A stretch of DNA of 25,341 bases from a virus. The notes beneath the pieces were generated by a model that saw nothing but the letters and a program-made list of their open reading frames with translations, searched no databases and had not been told where the DNA came from. This document shows positions 21,140 through 25,341 of the stretch, one piece after another. The number at the start of each line of letters is the position of its first letter. The stretch's first letter is position 1. The stretch is from IMG/VR virus record IMGVR_UViG_3300025684_000063, positions 1 to 25,341 of that record; one strand, written 5' to 3'. Both the position numbers and the translations under genes were made by a program.

Positions 21140-21667
21140 ATGAATTATGAACAGATACTAGAGTTTATCGTCCGACCAGCTTGTCATGAGCTAGGAGCGC
21201 ACTCAGTGGCCGCTGAGCAGCTTTTGATGGGAACTATGGCCGTAGAGTCAAATGGTGAGTACATCTCTCAAATTGGCAGCGGTATAGCGCGTGGATTGTT
21301 CCAAATGGAGCCAGCCACACATAAAGACATATACGAAAATTATCTTGTGTACCGTGAGAACTACATGGAAGTGGCAACAGGATTATTATCTTGTACTGAG
21401 TTTGACAAGATGCAAGAAACAAACGGCGACTCTGGTGCTATGGATGAGTTCTTTAAATATGTTGCTGACAACTCTCTAAGATGCAACTTGTTATACCAGG
21501 CCGTGATGTGTCGAATTCATTACCTGAGAGAGAAAAGCCCACTACCAGCAGCAAACGACATCGATGCAATGGCAGCGTACTGGAAAGCTCACTACAACAC
21601 ACCAGCGGGAGCTGGTACAGTAGAGAAGTTTATTGATGCCTTTCCTGGTGAACTTTGGGGTATTTGA
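21140..21667 (+). CDS. Lysozyme-like / lytic transglycosylase-fold protein, probable endolysin
   Basis: A 175-residue protein with the lysozyme-superfamily hallmarks of soluble lytic transglycosylases: MAVESNG near residue 34-40, where the Glu would be the catalytic acid, and a following SGIARGLFQMEPATH (about 48-62), the counterpart of the GLMQ..P.T motif. The remainder is helical and ends with a YWKAHYNTPAGAGTVEKFIDAFP stretch. It should cleave peptidoglycan, as endolysin or entry enzyme; with no signal peptide visible it would need a holin. AAGGAG eight bases upstream is an ideal ribosome binding site. It follows the iteron region and precedes a small membrane protein, which fits a lysis cassette. 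Enzyme specificity is not determinable here. Confidence 0.72.
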   Translation: MNYEQILEFIVRPACHELGAHSVAAEQLLMGTMAVESNGEYISQIGSGIARGLFQMEPATHKDIYENYLVYRENYMEVATGLLSCTEFDKMQETNGDSGAMDEFFKYVADNSLRCNLLYQAVMCRIHYLREKSPLPAANDIDAMAAYWKAHYNTPAGAGTVEKFIDAFPGELWGI

Positions 21668-21668
21668 A

Positions 21669-21839
21669 GTGTTTATTAAGATACTGCTAATGCTGATTGT
21701 AATCGGCCTTTTTATTATCGGCTTTAGGTTGAATGATCTCGTTCACTTACTTGTTAAGATAGAGAAGAACTCACGAGCTCTTCCAAAGTGTGACGAAAAG
21801 CTAGAGATAATCATGCTTAAAGGTATGAGCGACGAATAG
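21669..21839 (+). CDS. Small membrane protein of the lysis cassette (holin- or spanin-like)
   Basis: A 56-residue protein beginning at a GTG at 21669, one base after the stop of the lysozyme-like gene, with GGGG about eight bases upstream. A longer reading from the ATG at 21633 would overlap the previous gene and lacks such a site. Residues 2-19 (FIKILLMLIVIGLFIIGF) form one membrane span; the rest is charged (LVKIEKNSRALPKCDEKLEI), with one cysteine. One span plus a short helical cytoplasmic or periplasmic part suits a spanin or a pinholin-like partner. No specific family is recognised. Confidence 0.65.
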   Translation: MFIKILLMLIVIGLFIIGFRLNDLVHLLVKIEKNSRALPKCDEKLEIIMLKGMSDE

Positions 21840-22028
21840 AACCCGCTATACTAGTGATGAACTTAAAGGAGCTGCGTAAAACTAAACCTGGGCAGCTAGG
21901 GATTAGACTAGATGGTCATCAAAGGTCTATTCCTGAAAAGCAAAGTCGGCTTGTCGAGCCGTAGCTCTGGCGTTAGCAAGTGACCCGCCAACTAAAAGAC
22001 ACTAGCCCAGCATATTGCTGGGCTTTTT
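21840..22028 (+). ncRNA. Possible structured RNA / 3' region downstream of the lysis genes
   Basis: About 190 nt between the membrane-protein stop and an intrinsic terminator. TATACT at 21847-21852 is a possible -10, with no clear -35. Strong local hairpins are CGGCT/AGCCG (21947-21951 with 21957-21961) and TGGCG/CGCCA (21968-21972 with 21986-21990), then the terminator. A 35-codon frame (21857-21964, MNLKELRKTKPGQLGIRLDG...) exists but has no ribosome binding site. It may be a separate small RNA or only a structured untranslated end. Confidence 0.4.
22004..22028 (+). terminator. Intrinsic terminator ending the rightward lysis transcript
   Basis: AGCCCAGCA (22004-22012) pairs with TGCTGGGCT (22016-22024) around TAT, followed by TTTTT. 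It lies directly at the stop of the leftward accessory operon; on the minus strand the T-run is missing, so it serves mainly the plus strand. Confidence 0.9.
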
Positions 22029-22032
22029 ACTC

Positions 22033-22269
22033 TTAGTAATATTCTAATTCAATCCCCATATTATCAAATGCATCCCTCCAAACTTTAAGTTGGCTTTCGC
22101 AATTTACTTGTAATTTTGCGGTAACCACTTCATCGTTACGCTCAAAAACTAACTCCATTTCTGAAGAGTCGTAACCTACATACTCGAAATATATTTCGAT
22201 TCCATCTAGAGTTAAGATAAATAAATTTTCTACTAAAGGGTGATTTAGTATACCTGCATTATTAATCAT
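22033..22269 (-). CDS. Small hypothetical protein, last gene of accessory operon
   Basis: A 78-residue acidic protein (MINNAGILNHPLVENLFILTLDGIEIYFEYVGYD...). The pattern of alternating strands, DG.EI.FEYVGYD.SEMELVFE, followed by a helix (SQLKVWRDAFDNMGIELEYY), suggests a small alpha/beta fold. AGGATG lies seven to eight bases before the ATG (AGGATGTAAACATG), a leader shared with the 41-residue gene at 23090. A hairpin separates it from the upstream gene. No family is recognised. Confidence 0.65.
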   Translation of the reverse strand: MINNAGILNHPLVENLFILTLDGIEIYFEYVGYDSSEMELVFERNDEVVTAKLQVNCESQLKVWRDAFDNMGIELEYY

Positions 22270-22286
22270 GTTTACATCCTATGTTT

Positions 22287-22306
22287 ACGCCAGTTGCCGC
22301 TGGCGT
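22287..22306. repeat. Intercistronic hairpin, copy 1
   Basis: ACGCCAG / CTGGCGT stem with loop TTGCCG, seven bases after the stop of the 72-residue gene. Its 18-bp core is identical to the copy at 23251-23268. There is no T-run, so it is not a standard terminator; it may stabilise or process the mRNA. Confidence 0.75.
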
Positions 22307-22312
22307 ATTAAA

Positions 22313-22531
22313 TTAGTTCAAATCTAACTGGCCAAACCTAATGCCTTCAAACTCTAGCTTTCTTAGGAAAGAATCATCGAATCCTATAGCGATTAAATCG
22401 TCGTATGCCTTTTTGCATGCCATTTCTAGCGCCGTATCTCTCACCAGAACGCGAACACGTCTAAGGCAAAGGTAATCGCTTAGCTTAACGTGGTTAGCGA
22501 CTATCATGTCCATTGCTGGGTTATCTTCCAT
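22313..22531 (-). CDS. Small hypothetical protein
   Basis: A 72-residue mainly helical protein (MEDNPAMDMIVANHVKLSDYLCLRRVRVLVRDTALEMACKKAYDDLIAIG..., ending FEGIRFGQLDLN). A good ribosome binding site, AAAGGAG seven bases before the ATG, supports translation. It lies four bases after the zinc-ribbon gene's stop, in the accessory operon downstream of the protelomerase. No domain is recognised. Confidence 0.7.
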   Translation of the reverse strand: MEDNPAMDMIVANHVKLSDYLCLRRVRVLVRDTALEMACKKAYDDLIAIGFDDSFLRKLEFEGIRFGQLDLN

Positions 22532-22535
22532 AGTA

Positions 22536-22778
22536 TTACTCCTTTACTTCTTGCCCACAGAAAGGGCAAAAACTAACTTGAATAGAAATACTTTTCTTAG
22601 TTCTGTTTTTTGCTGGAGACTTATCTTTCTTAATCATTCTGTATTCATAGTTAACTGGAATAGTCAGTATGCTTCCATGTTCAAGGCTTAGCATTAGCCC
22701 TTCAATATTAGATTTATATTCAATGTGTTCAGGCAAGTCAGGGATAATTCTCTCATCAACCTTTTTTTGCAATTTCAT
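22536..22778 (-). CDS. Small protein with C-terminal CPFCG zinc-knuckle
   Basis: An 80-residue protein starting MKLQKKVDERIIPDLPEHIEY. An in-frame TTG one codon upstream is less likely as start. The C-terminus ends SFCPFCGQEVKE, a single CxxC pair. One such pair can bind zinc only as a dimer or with a partner; tails of this kind are common in small phage proteins. A basic middle (IKKDKSPAKNRTKK) could contact nucleic acid. The ribosome binding site is weak. Function unknown. Confidence 0.68.
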   Translation of the reverse strand: MKLQKKVDERIIPDLPEHIEYKSNIEGLMLSLEHGSILTIPVNYEYRMIKKDKSPAKNRTKKSISIQVSFCPFCGQEVKE

Positions 22779-22796
22779 CAATACACTTACATTTCA

Positions 22797-23087
22797 TTAT
22801 TTTAATCCCTCAATATCACCGCTAAATTTAAAACCATCAAATTCGAACGAATAAGTTAAATTAACGTTATCCCATTCGAAAAATCTGAACATTAAACTAA
22901 TTTGCTCATAGAATGGGTTGTCGGTATCTACAGATGCGCCTTTTGCAAATTCAAGTAATGAATCTTTTATTTCATCTTCGAACTGCTCAGATAGAGATTT
23001 GTAATAAAATGACTGCCTCGCCATTAGTGGTTTGTACCCGCTCCAAATTATTAAAATTTCTTCTGGATTTTTAAATTTATAACTCAT
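22797..23087 (-). CDS. Small hypothetical protein
   Basis: A 96-residue acidic protein (MSYKFKNPEEILIIWSGYKPLMARQ...), with a helical middle (LSEQFEDEIKDSLLEFAKGA) and a beta-rich end (VNLTYSFEFDGFKFSGDIEGLK). It begins two bases after the stop of a 41-residue gene. The alternating aromatic and acidic C-terminus is reminiscent of other proteins in this operon (FEFDG-like strands occur in three of them), which may point to a shared small fold. No family is recognised. Confidence 0.68.
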   Translation of the reverse strand: MSYKFKNPEEILIIWSGYKPLMARQSFYYKSLSEQFEDEIKDSLLEFAKGASVDTDNPFYEQISLMFRFFEWDNVNLTYSFEFDGFKFSGDIEGLK

Positions 23088-23089
23088 GA

Positions 23090-23215
23090 TTATTTACCTA
23101 ATTTCAAAATTGCCCAAACTTCGCGTAATTGCTTGCCAGATAGTGCTGGCATCTTAAAAGGTTGTCCGTACTTGAATGATGTCTCCAAGGCGGTTACTAT
23201 TTCAGCCGAATTCAT
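23090..23215 (-). CDS. Very small hypothetical protein (41 aa)
   Basis: A 41-residue reading frame (MNSAEIVTALETSFKYGQPF, then KMPALSGKQLREVWAILKLGK). AGGATG sits about seven bases before the ATG in AGGATGTAAATATG, almost identical to the leader of the 78-residue gene at 22269, which supports it as a real gene. The stop lies two bases before the next start. A conserved-looking hairpin precedes it. The C-terminal half could be one amphipathic helix. Function unknown. Confidence 0.6.
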   Translation of the reverse strand: MNSAEIVTALETSFKYGQPFKMPALSGKQLREVWAILKLGK

Positions 23216-23247
23216 ATTTACATCCTAAATTGAGTTCAAATCGTCTA

Positions 23248-23271
23248 GGTCGCCAGTTGCCGCTGGCGACC
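23248..23271. repeat. Intercistronic hairpin, copy 2
   Basis: A 9-bp perfect stem (GGTCGCCAG / CTGGCGACC) with loop TTGCCG, twelve bases after the stop of the 61-residue gene. The core at 23251-23268 equals that of copy 1. Flanking words (tttacatcct, gttcaaatc) are shared with copy 1, pointing to a duplicated spacer. Confidence 0.78.
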
Positions 23272-23282
23272 AACTTAGTTAC

Positions 23283-23468
23283 TTAGTTAGATTCACCGTC
23301 TTCAAAACCAAGATGCGGTTCTCCGTGAACGTTGTGGTAAATAATCACATCAACGCTGTCTGAGAATCCTTGCTCAATTGTCAATTCATCATCAAGTTGG
23401 GCGAGTGCTGCTTTAAGTTCTCCCACCGTACAAACATTAATGAAGTGCTTCCCATTATTAAATTTCAT
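23283..23468 (-). CDS. Small acidic hypothetical protein
   Basis: A 61-residue acidic protein, MKFNNGKHFINVCTVGELKAALAQLDDELTIEQGFSDSVDVII..., ending PHLGFEDGESN. The TVGEL..AL..L.D......G segment followed by a strand and P.L.FE is a pattern I have seen in many small phage proteins of unknown role. The ATG overlaps the upstream stop (ATGA), and GGGTGA lies about seven bases upstream, so it is translationally coupled to the gene before it. Confidence 0.7.
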   Translation of the reverse strand: MKFNNGKHFINVCTVGELKAALAQLDDELTIEQGFSDSVDVIIYHNVHGEPHLGFEDGESN

Positions 23469-23692
23469 TTCGTATCACCCATTTCAATTACATTATTCAT
23501 ATTTAAAAAACTTCTCCTTGTGTACCATTCCCTAAATGGCTCACTATCTCCAGTCCACCACATCACAGACGAATAGCTTCCATGCTCTAAATCTATATCC
23601 CTATAAAAAATAACGCTACGTTCACGTCTTTTATAATGAGTCGCACCTTTCGGAGCGTTTAGAATCATGTTTTCGAATTCAAATTTTTTCAT
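23465..23692 (-). CDS. Small hypothetical protein after the protelomerase gene
   Basis: A 75-residue protein, MKKFEFENMILNAPKGATHYKRRERSVIFYRDIDLEHGSY..., with a WWTGDSEPFREWY aromatic cluster. The layout AP.GATHY......FY......W is common in small phage proteins of unknown function. It starts eight bases after the protelomerase stop with AGGA six to seven bases before the ATG, so it is probably co-transcribed with the protelomerase gene. Confidence 0.7.
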   Translation of the reverse strand: MKKFEFENMILNAPKGATHYKRRERSVIFYRDIDLEHGSYSSVMWWTGDSEPFREWYTRRSFLNMNNVIEMGDTK

Positions 23693-23700
23693 AAGAAATC

Positions 23701-25194
23701 CTATTTAATATAATCTTTAACTGCGCTTATATATGCTGTAGCTATTGCATGACCAGCGCCCACACCTCCTAGTTTTTTTTGTTTTTGTAGCGTCCCTTGA
23801 GTAATCTTCTTAGTGTTCGGATTCTTTTTAAGGAAATTACATAGGCGCTCGTGAGTCGATAAAACCGTGTCCTCTTTAAACTGACCACTTGCAGCTAGTT
23901 TTAAGATCGCCTCATCCACTTCTGGAGAGTTGAGTTTTGCTAGTAATGTTTGTCCAGGTAGCTGAGCTGGTGCTTTTTCTTCTGCTTTGCTGCTTTCTGC
24001 TTTCTTGTCAAAGAACTTATAACCGATGTAGTGCTCTGTACTGCCAATGCTTTCATGCCCCAGGTATCGCTTAGCGTATGCCAGCGCATCCTCTCCAGCC
24101 TCGTCACTTGCTGACTTATCAAAGTAAAAAGCCGCTTGCCATGCCATTTTTCGAGTGTCAGAGAATTTCCAATCATCAGCACCTTTTTCGCTTGTTAGTG
24201 AAGACAAGATAACCTTTGCACGTCTATTCAATTGCACGGCCATAGCACGGCCATGAGTCGCTATCTCGCCACCAGCGGCGTTTATGGTATCCACTAGACC
24301 TTTTACCTTATCCATAGCTCTGAGGCGCGTCAGAGACGATTTTGCCTGGTATGGGTCAACAAGCGTAGTAATAACGACCTGATCACCACCAACTGACAAG
24401 CCTTGCTTTTGTCCACCTTTCAACAAGCCATCAATTAAGACGTCGAATTTTTCGCTGTCTGGTACTTCTATGCTCATGCTGTAAAGAACCTCGAACATAC
24501 GGCGACCTGTTGCCATTGCTAAGCCTATAGATAAATCATCCCATCGTTCAGAAAGCAATAATCTCTCAGATAGCTCCAGGTAGTTGTTTATATTGATTGG
24601 GATAACGTTATCGAGACCTGACTCTTTTTGAGTGCTGTACTTGTTGTTTCTTGCGTCTCGCTCCATTTTGCTCAATACAAGCTCATAGAAAGTCGCTGGG
24701 TAAAGATTGTTTAAAGCATGGCTCAAAGCCTCATGAACAGAACCAAGTGCTTTAGAGCGAGCTGGTGAACCATTTTCTTTTGAGCATGACTCATATTTAT
24801 CTGTAATGGCCTTTTGCCAGTGCTTAAGAGTCGCTTCGACCTCTTTTGATGTCAGGCCATCAAGTTTTTCGGCTCTGTATAGCGACTGTTCTGATTTAGT
24901 GATTGCCTCGTTCTCTAAGGTCTTTGTCATTTCACCCAATCGGCGGTGGAAAAGATGACCGATGACATTCATCTCTCGAATGCCATTGCGAATAGCTGTA
25001 AATGTCTTGTTGATGTCTTCCACGTCAGTAAATTGCTTTCTTGTCTCCTGGGCGAGCTTTTCTCCCAACTCGCTCAATTTTGCCGTTCTAGCATTTGAGT
25101 GCATCTCTACAGCCATAAGCTCGTTGATATTTAAAACCGCTGTCTCAACCAGTGATTTTCTAAAGCTGACCTTTGTCATTTTCTTCTCTTTCAT
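23701..25194 (-). CDS. tel: Protelomerase (telomere resolvase)
   Basis: A 497-residue tyrosine recombinase-type telomere resolvase. Catalytic elements (numbered from the ATG at 25194): ATGRRMFEVL with R231, LLKGGQK with K259, SDTRKMAWQA with R348, and YLGHESIGSTEHY with H380 and nucleophile Y389. The long N-terminal helical domain, GR.MFEVL box and DTR..AW motif (not the integrase HxLRH) fit the TelN/TelK family rather than an integrase. It cuts a palindromic site and reseals each end as a hairpin, keeping the prophage linear. An in-frame ATG at 25272 lies inside the telomeric repeats and upstream of a strong promoter, so 25194 with GAGG seven bases before it is the better start. It sits at the right terminus, next to its presumed target, as in N15-type phages. 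Confidence 0.9.
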   Translation of the reverse strand: MKEKKMTKVSFRKSLVETAVLNINELMAVEMHSNARTAKLSELGEKLAQETRKQFTDVEDINKTFTAIRNGIREMNVIGHLFHRRLGEMTKTLENEAITKSEQSLYRAEKLDGLTSKEVEATLKHWQKAITDKYESCSKENGSPARSKALGSVHEALSHALNNLYPATFYELVLSKMERDARNNKYSTQKESGLDNVIPININNYLELSERLLLSERWDDLSIGLAMATGRRMFEVLYSMSIEVPDSEKFDVLIDGLLKGGQKQGLSVGGDQVVITTLVDPYQAKSSLTRLRAMDKVKGLVDTINAAGGEIATHGRAMAVQLNRRAKVILSSLTSEKGADDWKFSDTRKMAWQAAFYFDKSASDEAGEDALAYAKRYLGHESIGSTEHYIGYKFFDKKAESSKAEEKAPAQLPGQTLLAKLNSPEVDEAILKLAASGQFKEDTVLSTHERLCNFLKKNPNTKKITQGTLQKQKKLGGVGAGHAIATAYISAVKDYIK

Positions 25195-25231
25195 GCCTCG
25201 ACCTCGTTCTAGTGCATTCAATTTCACATTC

Positions 25232-25260
25232 ACTATAAGCCAGAATTTATAAGTGGTCAA
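25232..25260 (-). promoter_or_regulatory. Sigma70 promoter of the protelomerase operon
   Basis: On the minus strand TTGACC (25255-25260) and TATAGT (25232-25237) are separated by exactly 17 nt, a near-consensus promoter starting about 30 nt before the 25194 ATG. An imperfect inverted repeat (CACTATAA ... TTATAAGTG, 25231-25255) overlaps spacer and -10 and could be an operator. Confidence 0.75.
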
Positions 25261-25262
25261 TA

Positions 25263-25285
25263 AAATAAACATAAATAAACATAAA
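25263..25285. repeat. Two overlapping subterminal copies of the telomere 13-mer
   Basis: AAATAAACATAAA occurs at 25263-25275 and again at 25273-25285, in the same orientation as the terminal copy at 25329-25341. They lie just upstream of the protelomerase promoter, so protelomerase binding here could also regulate its own gene. Confidence 0.75.
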
Positions 25286-25328
25286 AAATATAAGAAACAA
25301 ATTCAAATAAATAACTATAAAATAAATA

Positions 25329-25341
25329 AATAAACATAAAA
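25329..25341. repeat. Right hairpin telomere half-site (terminal inverted repeat)
   Basis: AAATAAACATAAA, the exact inverted copy of bases 1-13. The intervening DNA to 25286 is almost pure A/T and non-coding. See the left half-site for the interpretation. Confidence 0.72.

Noticed and set aside
21857-21964. A 35-codon gene (MNLKELRKTKPGQ...)
   Set aside because: No ribosome binding site and it lies in a hairpin-rich stretch before a terminator; kept only as a remark under the RNA candidate.
23701-25194. Reading the tyrosine recombinase as a site-specific integrase with an att site
   Set aside because: The H-to-Y spacing alone would allow it, but the length, N-terminal domain, the GRRMFEVL and SDTR..AW boxes, and the terminal palindrome favour a telomere resolvase. 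No att-like repeat pair was seen.
25195-25272. An upstream in-frame start for the protelomerase at 25272
   Set aside because: It lies within the telomere-like repeats and upstream of the -35/-10 pair at 25232-25260, so it would not be in the mRNA; 25194 has a proper ribosome binding site.

Overview
The window reads as an essentially complete, small (25.3 kb) linear hairpin-ended temperate myophage, or phage-plasmid, of a marine gammaproteobacterium. Vibrio or a relative is my best guess, by analogy with the hairpin-telomere myophages VP882, VHML and VP58.5; that is inference, not a database result. Two observations carry the main conclusion. A protelomerase (telomere resolvase) gene lies at the right edge. 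The first 13 bases (TTTATGTTTATTT) are the exact reverse complement of the last 13 (AAATAAACATAAA), so joining the ends gives a perfect 26-bp palindrome with its axis at the junction. That is what a telRL site resolved into two hairpin ends would give.

Layout, left to right. 1-141: AT-rich subterminal DNA. 142-429 (+): an orphan VapD-type toxin nuclease, convergent with the late operon and sharing a bidirectional terminator. 460-18407 (-): one tightly packed late operon (most junctions are ATGA/GTGA overlaps). In transcription order it encodes three small membrane proteins, terminase small and large subunits, DUF1073 portal, DUF2213 protease with a nested scaffold, cement protein, DUF2184 major capsid protein, three head-tail connector proteins, DUF3383 sheath, DUF3277 tube, tail-assembly chaperone with a probable -1 frameshift extension, a short tape measure, the baseplate (Dit-like protein, plug, hub, Gp138-type spike, gp25-like wedge, gpJ, DUF2612) and a tail fibre. 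This is a contractile-tailed virion of the simple Pam3-like baseplate type.

18408-18780: a control region with back-to-back promoters. One drives the late operon leftward; the other drives a short structured RNA ending in an intrinsic terminator upstream of the replication gene. 18781-20772 (+): a VapE/VirE-family P-loop helicase, the only recognisable replication protein. 20773-21139: a probable origin or control region with five 11-bp tandem iterons and a perfect 24-bp inverted repeat. 21140-21839 (+): a lysozyme-fold protein and a small membrane protein, then a structured transcript end. 22033-25194 (-): the protelomerase followed by seven small accessory genes, some separated by a repeated hairpin.

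What stands out is what is absent and what is fused. There is no ParA/ParB, no CI/Cro-like regulator, no integrase and no primase domain. The only helix-turn-helix I recognise is a LacI-type domain on the N-terminus of the tape measure protein. The large terminase lacks the usual first catalytic Asp of its nuclease domain. Together these suggest a stripped-down hairpin phage-plasmid that is stabilised and regulated differently from N15-type phages.
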